Shown here in pieces: positions 1 through 9,800 of a DNA stretch of 23,810 nt. Source of the stretch: a virus; the IMG/VR virus record IMGVR_UViG_3300025127_000281, positions 1 through 23,810 of that record, one strand, 5' to 3'. The translations under genes were made by a program, and so were the position numbers. The notes below the pieces were generated by a model. The model was not told where the DNA came from, did no database searches, and saw nothing but the letters and a program-made list of their open reading frames with translations. Positions within the stretch are counted from its first letter, which is position 1; each line of letters opens with the position of its first letter.

Positions 1-795
1 GGAAGCACCTTATTGAAAAGTATTATTGACCAGAATCCAAACGTACATACTGAACCAGTTTCCCCAGTGATGGAGTTAATGTATCATAGTGAGCAATATT
101 TTAAACAGAGTGAACAATATATTGGATATCCTAAACCAAAAAATGCTTACAAAATTGTTGGTAGTTATATTGAAAATTATTATTATGAAATAGACAAACC
201 AATTGTCATTGATCACAATCGAGCATGGTCAAATAATATTGAAAGAATTAAAACATATCTAAATCCAAATCCAAAAATCATTTGTCCTGTTCGTGACATC
301 TCAGAGATACTCACATCATTTATTACAATGATACATCGAAACTCTGATGAGGTTTCTTTTATTGATGAAGACTTAATTGAAGGGGGATTCACAGTCGATG
401 ATGATAATCGATGTCAATATCTAATGAGTGATAATGGTATTGTAGAGCAAGCACTCTGGGCACAATCACAAGCTTTCATTCGAAATGAAACGAAGCACTT
501 GCTGATGGTTGAGTATGATGATATTGTGAATACTCCACAGGAAACAATGGATCGAATATATAATTTTTTAGAGATAGATGGATATAAACACGACTTTAAT
601 AATGTTAAAAATAATCATCGTGAAAGTGAGAAGCAATGGAATCTAAAAGATATGCATCATGTCAGAAATAAAGTACAGAAAATATCTAAGAAACCTGAAG
701 ATGTCTTATCACCATATATTCTAAATAAATATAGCAAACTGGAATATTGGAAGTATCCTGATAGCACCTACTTAAAAAATGGCAGCAACGAATAA
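1..795 (+). CDS. Sulfotransferase, 5'-truncated by window edge
   Basis: PAPS-dependent sulfotransferase that would transfer sulfate from PAPS to an unknown acceptor. The frame is open from the first base, and the first codons read GSTLL, the end of the P-loop (PRSGSTLL) that binds the 5'-phosphosulfate. The true start therefore lies upstream, and the TTG at 13 is not the start. The 3'-phosphate-binding segment is PVRDISEILTS. The protein is a clear paralogue of the sulfotransferase at 11932-12831, sharing the IGYPKP/TGYPKP, IDKPxVID and NRAW segments, the DxNRCQ motif, the NDHRE/NNHRE motif and the C-terminal LExWK region. Its end overlaps the next gene by 17 bases, so the two are probably cotranslated. 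The acceptor (host glycan, virion glycan or protein tyrosine) cannot be read from sequence. Confidence 0.85.
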   Translation, partial: GSTLLKSIIDQNPNVHTEPVSPVMELMYHSEQYFKQSEQYIGYPKPKNAYKIVGSYIENYYYEIDKPIVIDHNRAWSNNIERIKTYLNPNPKIICPVRDISEILTSFITMIHRNSDEVSFIDEDLIEGGFTVDDDNRCQYLMSDNGIVEQALWAQSQAFIRNETKHLLMVEYDDIVNTPQETMDRIYNFLEIDGYKHDFNNVKNNHRESEKQWNLKDMHHVRNKVQKISKKPEDVLSPYILNKYSKLEYWKYPDSTYLKNGSNE

Positions 796-3790
796 AAGAG
801 GTGTATTCTCTCTTGAAACGATAATAGAAAGACAGTCGGATTATAATTGGTCAGACATAAGTAATGTTTTTGCTTATGAAAACTCTTCAGCAACAGGAGG
901 ATCAGTTAGTAATCATGGTTATTTTACAGGAGGAGCATATCCTAGTGTATCTTCTGAGAAATCGACTATAGATCGGATTGATTTTACTAATGATACAGCA
1001 ACAGCATCACCAAAAGGCAATACATCTATAGCACGTAAAAATCATGGTGCTACTGGTAATAATTCTCATGGATATTCAGTTGGTCATTTTCCTGCAAACT
1101 CTACAACAGATCGAATTGATTACTCTAATGATACATCAACAGCATCACCAAAAGGTAAATTAGGGGAACCAAAAGGTTATGTATCCGCTACAGGTAATAA
1201 TAATTTTGGATATGTTGCTGGTGGATATTCACCAGGTAATGGTAGTCCAACTGACAGATCATCAACTGTAGATAGATTAGATTATTCAAATGATTCGTAT
1301 AACTGCACACAAAGAGCTAATTTGAGTAGTGGTAGATCTTCTGGATCAATGACTGGTAATCAAGACTTTGGATATCTTTGTGGTGGTAAAGTACCTGGCA
1401 TAGTATCAACGGTAGAGAGAATTGATTACAGCAATGATAATGCAACACCACTTACAAAAGGTCCATTAAGTGCGACACGTAGATATAATCATGCTACAGG
1501 TAATGCTAACTTTGGATATGTGTCTGGAACTGGTGGGTATAGTACACAAATAGATCGAATTGATTATGCAAATGACACAGCAACAGCATCTCCTAAAGGT
1601 CCATTTAGTGCTGCTTATTCATATCGAGCAGCAACAAGTACATCCTCATTTGGATACTTTGGTGGTGGACAAAATCCATCATCAACAGTTCACACGTATA
1701 TAGATCGTCTTGATTATTCAAGTGATACAACAACAGCATCACCAAAAGGTAATTTAAGTGTTGCATCTAATAAAGCAGCAGGGGTAAGTAGTCAAGAATG
1801 TGGATTATCAAATAAACCAAGAAGATTTAGATTTTATGATAATACACCAGCTCCAAGAGGATATTTTGCTGGTGGATTTAATAATAATACCGAAGGTAAT
1901 CCATGGAATTATTATTCAACTGTAGAGAGATATAATTTTGATAATGATACAGCAATGGCATCACCAAAAGCTAATTTACTATTTACAGGAACTACGGATC
2001 TTGCTGGTATTGCGACTCCTGATTTTTCATACTTTATTGGAGGTACATTAAGTTTTGGTCCTTATCCGTTTACTTATAAATCTTACGCAGAACGTCTTGA
2101 TCATAGTAATGATTCAATGGTAAGAAGAGGTACTATTTTACCAACACGTCGTGCACAAGTTACAGGAAACTCTAATTTTGGATACCTCAGTGGGGCTACT
2201 TATCCTGGTGATTCTTCATCTTACACTCAACTTACTTCGATAATAAGATTTGATTTTTCGAATGACGATACTTATCATAGTCCAACCGCTGCGATTTCCG
2301 CAGTATCACCACCTACACTTAGGGGAGCAGTATCAAGTGAAAATTTTGGATATTATGCAGGAGGATATATATCTGGCTCATCTTCAACTTTTGTTGAACG
2401 AATTGACTTTTCGAATGATACAGCTAATCTTGTAGCAAAAGGATCATTAAGTGAAGCAAGACAATCTTTGGGAGCAACAGGTAATAATCATTTTGGATAT
2501 ATGGCTGGTGGTAACTCTAATCCTGGTAGCACTTATCGCACCACAATAGATCGTCTTGATTACTCAAACGATACAGCAAATTTAGTTGCAAAAGGACCTT
2601 TATCTGTAGTGAAGAAAGAGTTTGGAGCATCGTCAAGTAATTCATATGCATACTTTGGTGGTGGATATAATCTTATTCCCGGTGGAAATAATTATCTATC
2701 TTCCACTGATCGTCTTGATTTTTCAAATGACACTGCGACAGCAGTTGCGAAAGGTAACCTATCTAGAAATAGAAATCAAATTGGAGCAACATCATCAGTG
2801 GTTCCAGCGACAGCACCAGTTCAACCACCATTCACATCTCCAACTATGTTGGTACAATATCCATCAGCATTTGGATATGGATATATTGTTGCTGGACCTA
2901 ATGTCAGCACAGTTTCAAGAATTGACTATTCAAATGATACTGCGACAGGAGTATCAAAAGGTCCTGATGACACTTCTGCAAATAAAGCATCCACAAGTAG
3001 TGAAACTCATGGATATCTTCTTGGTGGATACAGTCCAAACCAAGCCACCACAATCAAAAGAATTGATTATGCAAGTGATACATCAACAACGTCACCAAAA
3101 GGTAACTTAACAAGTGAGGCACTCCTCGCAATGTCTGGGCAAGGATTACATACTCCATCATATGGATGGATAGTTACTACTTATCCTGGAGGCAAAGTTG
3201 ATAGAATTGATTTTGCAAATGATACTGCAACTGCACCACAAAGATCAACAGGGGGAGATACTTCTATCAGAACAGGAAGCACTGGCAATCAAAGTTACGG
3301 TTGGAAAGTAGGAGGTTCGCCAAACAAAACTTTCACCTTTAGACTTGATTATGAAAATGATACATCAGCATTATCACCAAAAGGAAACATGGATAGTGGA
3401 ATAGATTGGCCTTCTTGTTTTGGTAATCAAAATTATGGATATTATGGTGGATCTCCTGGTGAAGAAGTCCCTAACTATACAAGAACATCTACTCATCGTA
3501 TTGATTATGCAAATGATACTGCTACATCAGTTCAAAAAGGTAGTTCCCCAATAGCATTTGGTATAGGATCTGGAACAAGTCATAATGACAATTATGGATA
3601 TATGGGAACGGGTGATATATATCCTGGTACTTATACGAGTAGCATTTTTCGAGTAGATTATGCAAATGATACTGTAGCAGCATCACCATCAGGTCCAGTT
3701 AGTTTTCCTGCTGCTTATGGAGCTACTAGAACTCGTGCGGTAAGTGCCGCTGATGGTGGCATGACACCTGGCAGTCCTTATGTTACTTGA
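779..3790 (+). CDS. Giant kelch-type repeat protein A (18 blades, probable tail fibre/adhesin)
   Basis: A 1003-aa protein made almost wholly of a 45-55-residue repeat. Each unit reads roughly GYFAGG - variable loop - (D/E)RIDYSNDTAT - xPKGxLSxAR - ATGN, which matches a kelch blade (GG strand, YD strand, turn, R). I count 18 DRIDYSND-type motifs. Non-repeat linkers at residues about 339-359 and 674-698 (the latter contains APVQPPF) divide them 6+6+6, suggesting three six-bladed beta-propellers at about 45-338, 360-673 and 699-988. Residues 1-40 are a separate N-terminal module (NKRGVFSLETIIERQ) shared with the larger paralogue at 6803. No signal peptide or membrane segment is visible. Size, repeats and neighbouring virion genes suggest a tail-fibre or other virion adhesin, but that role is inferred. 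No strong Shine-Dalgarno sequence precedes the ATG, which overlaps the sulfotransferase end. Confidence 0.85.
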   Translation: MAATNKRGVFSLETIIERQSDYNWSDISNVFAYENSSATGGSVSNHGYFTGGAYPSVSSEKSTIDRIDFTNDTATASPKGNTSIARKNHGATGNNSHGYSVGHFPANSTTDRIDYSNDTSTASPKGKLGEPKGYVSATGNNNFGYVAGGYSPGNGSPTDRSSTVDRLDYSNDSYNCTQRANLSSGRSSGSMTGNQDFGYLCGGKVPGIVSTVERIDYSNDNATPLTKGPLSATRRYNHATGNANFGYVSGTGGYSTQIDRIDYANDTATASPKGPFSAAYSYRAATSTSSFGYFGGGQNPSSTVHTYIDRLDYSSDTTTASPKGNLSVASNKAAGVSSQECGLSNKPRRFRFYDNTPAPRGYFAGGFNNNTEGNPWNYYSTVERYNFDNDTAMASPKANLLFTGTTDLAGIATPDFSYFIGGTLSFGPYPFTYKSYAERLDHSNDSMVRRGTILPTRRAQVTGNSNFGYLSGATYPGDSSSYTQLTSIIRFDFSNDDTYHSPTAAISAVSPPTLRGAVSSENFGYYAGGYISGSSSTFVERIDFSNDTANLVAKGSLSEARQSLGATGNNHFGYMAGGNSNPGSTYRTTIDRLDYSNDTANLVAKGPLSVVKKEFGASSSNSYAYFGGGYNLIPGGNNYLSSTDRLDFSNDTATAVAKGNLSRNRNQIGATSSVVPATAPVQPPFTSPTMLVQYPSAFGYGYIVAGPNVSTVSRIDYSNDTATGVSKGPDDTSANKASTSSETHGYLLGGYSPNQATTIKRIDYASDTSTTSPKGNLTSEALLAMSGQGLHTPSYGWIVTTYPGGKVDRIDFANDTATAPQRSTGGDTSIRTGSTGNQSYGWKVGGSPNKTFTFRLDYENDTSALSPKGNMDSGIDWPSCFGNQNYGYYGGSPGEEVPNYTRTSTHRIDYANDTATSVQKGSSPIAFGIGSGTSHNDNYGYMGTGDIYPGTYTSSIFRVDYANDTVAASPSGPVSFPAAYGATRTRAVSAADGGMTPGSPYVT
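911..3742 (+). repeat. Three six-blade kelch arrays in protein A
   Basis: In-frame tandem repeats of about 135-175 bp. Array 1 is about 911-1792, array 2 about 1856-2797 and array 3 about 2873-3742. Each holds six copies of the R-(I/L)-D-(Y/F)-(S/A)-N-D motif. Copies 7-9 (in array 2) are the most diverged, with ERYNFDND, ERLDHSND and IRFDFSND. The repeats drift at both DNA and protein level, so they are old duplications and not fresh slippage. Confidence 0.85.
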
Positions 3791-3815
3791 TTAATTTAAA
3801 AAGATTTGTTATAAT
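3787..3815 (+). promoter_or_regulatory. Putative extended -10 promoter after kelch gene A
   Basis: TTGATT (3787-3792, overlapping the kelch stop codon), a 17-base spacer and TGTTATAAT (3807-3815) form a good sigma70-type extended -10 promoter. It lies 20 bases before the glycosyltransferase start at 3836. The same arrangement recurs after kelch gene B and before the replication operon. Confidence 0.55.
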
Positions 3816-3835
3816 AAGTAAAACGTTTATTTTAT

Positions 3836-4489
3836 ATGGGTTTGATGATTGCCCTCCCCTGTCATGGAGGGATTGTAACTGAGAAAACTACGATGAGTTT
3901 ATTCAAACTCGGTAAACTTTTGGCGAGAAGTAATATACCTCACGGTCTTTTAACACAAGCAAATTCTTCTCTGATTACTCAAGGTAGATCGAAATGTGTT
4001 AATTTTTTTATCAATAATACTGATCACGAATATCTTTTCTTTTTAGATAGTGATATTGGATTTGATGAGTATGATGTGTTAAAGTTAATTAATCATCAGG
4101 TTGATATCGTTTCTGGTGCTTATCCAATGAAAACAATTCCAATTCGATACTGTATTAATGTTGTTCAACCAGAACAAAGAAAGGGAGACCTCTTAAAGAT
4201 TGAAGGAAACGGAATGGGATTTACTTTGATTCATCGAAATGTATTTCTGCAAATGGCACAGAAATTTCCAGATTTAAAATACATTCCACCGAAGGATGAT
4301 AGTAATGTTCCACCCACAGAAGCGGAGATAAATAACTCATACCATTTTTTTATGGAACATAAAAAAGGAGACGGGTTCTTATCTGAAGACAAGAGTTTCT
4401 TTTTTCGAGCAAGTATGCTAGGATATGATATATGGCTAGATACTACAATTAAATTACAACACGTTGGTTCACATATTTTTTCTGAATAG
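3836..4489 (+). CDS. GT-A fold glycosyltransferase (GT2/Anp1-like)
   Basis: Probable nucleotide-sugar glycosyltransferase of 217 aa. The fold signature is an N-terminal strand (MIALPCHG), an R-x-x-x-V-N segment near residues 51-57 and the metal-binding DxD as FFLDSDIGF (D71, D73), followed by VDIVSGAYPMK. A later GNGMGFTLIHRNVF strand-helix segment and a C-terminal EDKSFFFRA - GYDIWLDT - HVGSH stretch are typical of small phage GT-A enzymes, where the final His may be a metal ligand. It follows an extended -10 promoter and sits three bases before the GT4 gene. ATG 3845 is an in-frame alternative start; neither start has a strong Shine-Dalgarno sequence. Donor and acceptor are unknown. Confidence 0.8.
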   Translation: MGLMIALPCHGGIVTEKTTMSLFKLGKLLARSNIPHGLLTQANSSLITQGRSKCVNFFINNTDHEYLFFLDSDIGFDEYDVLKLINHQVDIVSGAYPMKTIPIRYCINVVQPEQRKGDLLKIEGNGMGFTLIHRNVFLQMAQKFPDLKYIPPKDDSNVPPTEAEINNSYHFFMEHKKGDGFLSEDKSFFFRASMLGYDIWLDTTIKLQHVGSHIFSE

Positions 4490-4492
4490 ATT

Positions 4493-6256
4493 ATGAAATC
4501 AGGAGCAACCGAAAGTTCTTATCAGTTTCTTTCGCAATATTATAAATTTCCAGAAGATGTCGAAGTAGCACATCTTCCACAGGAAATAATTAAATCAAAA
4601 AAGAAATATAAAATTCTCTGGGCACATCATGCATATGATCAACCAGTCTTTTTAAATTTTGATCACAATACAGTTGATCATATTGTATCTCCTTCACATT
4701 GGGCAAAGGAACAATTAGTTCGTTTTTTAAAAGTACCAAAGGAAAAGATAAGTGTGATCTCAAATGGAGTATCTGATAAATTTAAATACTCTGATGATAA
4801 AACAAAGACCTTCATCTATACATCAATACCTTATAAGGGATTAGAATTATTACCTCGAATTATTCCTTTAATTCAACAAAGACATCCCGATGCTAAATTT
4901 AAAATTTTTTCATCTATGTCTTTATATGGTAACATAATTGATCCTTATGTTGATCTATATCAAGATTTAAAATTGCTAAAGAACGTAGAGTATTCTGCTG
5001 CGGTTGATCAAGATGAATTGATTAAGCATTATCATGAATCTGCTTTCTTTATTCATCCAAATATATGGGAAGAAACATTTTGTGTTTCAATGGCAGAAGC
5101 GATGAAGTGTGGTTGCTATCCAATCATCACAAATATTGGAGCACTACCTGAAGTTGCAACTGATAAATTTGCTTCGATTGTTACACTGGAAGGAACCCGA
5201 ACAACTGAAAAATATGAGGTTACAGATAACTTTATAAATAAATTCGCAGAGATTTGTGTAGCTGCTGCAGATTACTTCGATGGTGATCGTGCTACATATA
5301 ATCAGATATCAAAATCTGCTTCAAATCATATAACTCAAAAATGTGATTGGAAGAAAATTTCCAAACAATGGAAAAAACTAATTACAAAAATTACAAGTGG
5401 AGAACCAATGACAAGTGACAAAAAAACTTCAGCATTAGATGGATATCAACCAATTAATTCTGAACAAGCGGTGCTTGATGAGGAATATTTGCATAAGGCA
5501 TTTCAAAATGTATTGAGATGGGAGGAGAGTGATAAGGAATTAGCACAGGGTAGAACTAACTTTCAGTTAGAAAAGTTTGCACTACTTGAAACTCACACAT
5601 TACCTGTTGCTTTTGAGAATACATTAAAGTCTCGTCGTCAGATGGCAGAAGGATATATGTACAAACTCATTGAGATGAAAGAGAAGGTTAGAGAGTTTGA
5701 ATACAAATGGAAAGATAAAGATAGAACACAACCACTTCTATGGGATCGAGGAGGTCCAGAATCAGGTAAAAAATTATGTTGGTTTGATTTAGATGAACTC
5801 TCACTTACACATTATCTGAAGTCATGTGAACTTGAAATTCGTGATCGTCTTCATCAGATGGAACACTTGGATAAGATTCTTGAAAAACTTGTTGAACAGA
5901 ATGATGGTAAAGTAGTAACTCGTGAGCAATTCCTTAATAGTGATGGTGAGTATTGGGAGCGTCGTTTTGCTGATCAGGCAATGGATGAAATGATTTCTTC
6001 TCAGACTGGTATTTCGATTGGTAACTTACATAGTATGCGTCGTGCTTCTGCACCTGCGATTGTAGATAAGAGAAATGAAATTCCAAATGGTTATGTCCCA
6101 TTAAATAAACTTCTTGAAAGTCCAAATGGAAAAATGGAATTCTTAAATGATCTTCAGAAAAAAGTCGTTCAAGGAATATCAGAAGTTACTGGAAATAATC
6201 TTGGAAAGATCACTGGAACATCAGAGGAGGATCAGAAAAAACTTCAAGGTGACTAA
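4493..6256 (+). CDS. GT4 glycosyltransferase fused to a phage-conserved domain
   Basis: A 587-aa two-part protein. Residues 1-305 are a retaining GT-B enzyme of the GT4 type: HHAYDQP (45-51), VSPSHWAKEQL, ISVISNGVSDKF (86-97), a donor-site strand FIYTSIPYKGLELL, and the E-x7-E region WEETFCVSMAEAMKCG (192-207). The N-terminal Rossmann half is short for the family. From Met306 (ATG 5408) the character changes to a charged, helical sequence (residues 306-587, with long runs such as ENTLKSRRQMAEGYMYKLIE). I recall this as a stand-alone hypothetical protein in other marine T4-like phages. A GGAGA sits at 5399-5403, four bases before ATG 5408, so the C-terminal part may also be made alone. The stop overlaps the next start (TAATG). 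Confidence 0.8.
   Translation: MKSGATESSYQFLSQYYKFPEDVEVAHLPQEIIKSKKKYKILWAHHAYDQPVFLNFDHNTVDHIVSPSHWAKEQLVRFLKVPKEKISVISNGVSDKFKYSDDKTKTFIYTSIPYKGLELLPRIIPLIQQRHPDAKFKIFSSMSLYGNIIDPYVDLYQDLKLLKNVEYSAAVDQDELIKHYHESAFFIHPNIWEETFCVSMAEAMKCGCYPIITNIGALPEVATDKFASIVTLEGTRTTEKYEVTDNFINKFAEICVAAADYFDGDRATYNQISKSASNHITQKCDWKKISKQWKKLITKITSGEPMTSDKKTSALDGYQPINSEQAVLDEEYLHKAFQNVLRWEESDKELAQGRTNFQLEKFALLETHTLPVAFENTLKSRRQMAEGYMYKLIEMKEKVREFEYKWKDKDRTQPLLWDRGGPESGKKLCWFDLDELSLTHYLKSCELEIRDRLHQMEHLDKILEKLVEQNDGKVVTREQFLNSDGEYWERRFADQAMDEMISSQTGISIGNLHSMRRASAPAIVDKRNEIPNGYVPLNKLLESPNGKMEFLNDLQKKVVQGISEVTGNNLGKITGTSEEDQKKLQGD
5399..5410 (+). promoter_or_regulatory. Possible internal ribosome-binding site and start
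   Basis: GGAGA at 5399-5403 followed four bases later by an in-frame ATG (5408), exactly at the boundary between the GT4 domain and the C-terminal phage domain. It would give a 282-aa product. It is one of the better Shine-Dalgarno sequences in this part of the window, where most starts lack one. Confidence 0.45.
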
Positions 6257-6810
6257 TGAATCAAAAATTTATTATTGTAGATGATTTTTATGATATTGCT
6301 TGTCGGGTTGGTAAAGATATCAACCTTAATTTTGATGAAACTGAATATAAAGATGGGGTTGTTGATGAGCTAACTGACAAAGTATCTCTTATTTTAAATC
6401 GTCCTATTCGAATAAATCATGTTATTAATGAAGTAATTTCAGAGGGTTCTTCAAATTATATTACATCAAATACAAAGTTCGATTGGATTGCAATTATATA
6501 TTTTAATCTTCCTACGGAGACACATCATCTTGGTAGAGGATTAAGTTTTTATTTGCACCAATCTACTGGATTAGATTGTTTTCCAAATGAAATGGCATGT
6601 AAAATAAATGGTCTTCAAAATATGGAAGATATTTTACGATGTTTTGATGTAAATAATCAATCATATTGGAAAGAATTTTTAAACATTTACATTAAATATA
6701 ATCGCATGATATTATTTCGTGCTGATTTGTGGCATTCATATGGAGTTGGTTTTGGTAACGAACTAAATAATTCAATGAAGCAACAAAAAGTATTAATACA
6801 AAATGTCTGA
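6256..6810 (+). CDS. DUF6445-like 2OG-Fe(II) oxygenase-type protein
   Basis: A 184-aa protein resembling the DUF6445 family, which has the double-stranded beta-helix fold of 2-oxoglutarate/Fe(II) dioxygenases. The recognisable parts are WIAIIYFNLP (strand), GRGLSFYLHQSTG (in this family usually GGxxFYRHxxTG) and YNRMILFRADLWHSYGVGFG, which carries the distal His. A canonical HxD is not obvious, so catalytic status is uncertain. The start overlaps the upstream stop (TAATG), and the end overlaps kelch gene B by 8 bases. It is therefore probably cotranslated with the repeat protein, making that protein or its glycans a plausible substrate (inference). Confidence 0.65.
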   Translation: MNQKFIIVDDFYDIACRVGKDINLNFDETEYKDGVVDELTDKVSLILNRPIRINHVINEVISEGSSNYITSNTKFDWIAIIYFNLPTETHHLGRGLSFYLHQSTGLDCFPNEMACKINGLQNMEDILRCFDVNNQSYWKEFLNIYIKYNRMILFRADLWHSYGVGFGNELNNSMKQQKVLIQNV

Positions 6811-9800
6811 TAACAGGGGAATATTTACATTAGATGAGTTATATGAACTTCAAGTAAGCGGACTTTTCGAGCATATAAATGATGTTTGGATATATGCTCG
6901 AAACATTAAAAATGATTTTGGTTTTTATGCTGGTTATCATGATGGAGGACATTCATATGTTACAAATATATACCGCCATGATTTTAGTGATGATACCATA
7001 ACATCGGCAAGTCAACTGACTGTGGCTAAATCACAAATGGGAGCTGTATCTAGTAGTGACTATGGATATTTCTTTGGTGGAAAAAATCCAAGTTCTTCCG
7101 TTGTATCGAATGTAGACCGATTAGATTTTAATAATAACACGACAGCAACATCACCAAAGGGAAATTTAGCTAATCCGATTAATATTTGCGACTCTGCTGG
7201 TAATGCTTCTTATGGTTATGCTCATGGATTGGCTTCTACTTCATATGCAACTTATATCCATAGAATTGATTATGCAAACGATACTGCAACAGCACCAGCA
7301 CATTTAAATTTTCCAGCAGCAAAATATTATGGTGCTGCAATGGGTAATCAAAATTATGGATATTGGGCAGGAGGATCAGCACCAGGTCCTTCTTACACCA
7401 AAACATCTACTATTCATCGAGTTGATTATTCTAATGATACTGCAGACGCATCACCTAAAGGAACTTTAAATAATATTGGTGTTTACGGAAATAATACTCA
7501 AACCTCTGGACAAGGTAATGCTGATTACGGATATGTTGCAGGTGGATATATATTTGCTGCTGTAACAAATGTAAGAAGAATTGATTACTCAAACGATACA
7601 GCAGTAACAGTAGATAAAGGTAATTTAGCTTCCCAAATGGCAAAGGGTGCATCTACTGGTAATCATTCTAATGGATACTTTGCAGGAGGATCTAATGTTT
7701 CCTCCATCCAGAAAGTAGATTTCTCTAATGATACTGCAACAGCAACAGCAGTGGCTTCTTTAACTGGTGCAGGTAATTCACCGTATTTTATAGGTGATAG
7801 CGGCACCAGTCCTTTAGAAAATGGTAATCCAATAACATACTTAGGTGCTATAGAGGGAATTCCTGCTACTACATTAGGTCCTGCCATGGGTTATGTTCTT
7901 GGGGGAGCATTTCCATACAGTTTTTCAATAGTAGACCGTATGGATTATTCAAATGACACTGCTACAATGGCGGTCAAAGGTCCATTAAGTGCTGGAACTT
8001 CATATCAAGCTGCTGTAAGTAGTAAAGATCATGGATATTCAATGGGTGGTAAGACACCTTCAAACGGTAAATCATCAAAAGTAGATCGTGTTGATTACGC
8101 AAACGACACTGCAACAGCAGCAGTCAAAGGTCCATTATCTGCAGGTGTTTACAGATCATATGCTGGAGTTGGAAATAAAGATTATGGATATCATTCTGGT
8201 GGAAATAGACCAGGAACATCCAGTACAATAGATCGTATTGAATATGCAAGTGATACATCAACAGCAACTCCTAAAGGTAATTTAGCATCTGCTAGATATC
8301 TTCACTCTGGAGCAGGTAATTTAAGTTATGGATATCAAATTGGAGGATCTCCACCATTCCAAAATAATTCTGTGGTTCAAAGAATAGATTATGGAAATGA
8401 TACAGCAACAGCAGTAACAAAAGGTAATCTAAATCAAGGTTCAAGAAAAGCAACTTCAACAGGAAATGCTTCATATGGATATGTTGGTGGTGGAACAAAC
8501 CCAAATCTATCTCAGATAACACGAATAGATTATTCAAATGATACAGCAACATCAGTCGCAAAAGGTCCGCTGACTGTTGACAGAGCATCTCTATCTTCTT
8601 TTAGTGCACCTGGTCATGGATATTTTGCTGGTGGTAATTACACTATGTTATCATCAGTAGATCGCATGGACTATTCAAATGACACAGCAACAGCAGTCGC
8701 AAAAGGTCCATTAAGTTCTGCCAGAGGTTATAATTCTGGTGTAAGTTCGAGAGATATAGGTGGTTCATTATCAACAACAAGTAAACCAGCAAGAAAAAGA
8801 TTTTCTGATGGTGCTACTGAAACACCTGCTGGAACAGCAGCTCCTGGACATGCATATTTTGCTGGTGGAGGACCTTCTCCAAGTGGAAAAACAATAGTAG
8901 ATCGACTTGATTTCTCTAATGACAGTGCTGCAATGGCACCTAAAGGATCATTGTCTCAAAGTAGAAAACAATTAACTGCGGTAGGTAGTCCTTCTTATGC
9001 GTATATGATGGGTGGATATGATGCTAATGCTTCTCCTGGATATGAATTATCTTATATTGATCGAATTGATTATGCAAGTGATACCTCAACAGCAACACCA
9101 AAAGGACTATTAGCAGAAGGCACATATTATGCTGGAGCAACAGGCACTGCCTCTTATGGATATAATGGTGGAGGAAGAGCAAGTAGTGGTGTTATATCAT
9201 GTACGGTTCAACGTATTGATTATAGTAATGATACTGCAACAGCATCACCAAAAGGTTATTTAACAATTCGTAGAAGAAATTTTGCTGGATGTGTGGGCAA
9301 TACTTCTTATGGATATTGGAGTGGTGGTGAGAATAATGCTTCTACATTTATTTCAACAACAGAAAGAGTTGACTTTTCAAATGATACAGCAGCAGCAGTA
9401 GTCAAAGGTCCAGTAGACGGTCCTGTTAGAGGAGCTTCTGATGGAACAGGTAATGCAAATTATGGATATTATGCTGGTGGATATTATCCAGATAGTCCAG
9501 CCCCAGCTCATAGGTATTCAATAGTATCTCGTATTGATTATTCAAGTGACACAGGAACAATACCAACAAAAGCAGCATTATCTAATAGTTTATCAGCAAC
9601 GGGAGCAGCAGGTAACGCATCATATGGATATTGGGGTGCTGGAGCAGATCCTTCAGGTCTTAAAACATCAGTAGATAGAATAGATTTTTCAAATGATACT
9701 TCAACACCAACAGTAGTAACAGCTTACTTATCAAATGCCAGAGCTCAGGCAGGAGCAGCAAGTGGTTTAATGTATGGACTTCCCCAAACAGCCTCAGCAG

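Noticed and set aside
2250-3110. Two + strand ORFs (61 and 162 aa) inside kelch gene A
   Set aside because: Alternative-frame readings of the repeat DNA, with low-complexity Gln/His/Leu composition; the long frame is clearly the coding one.
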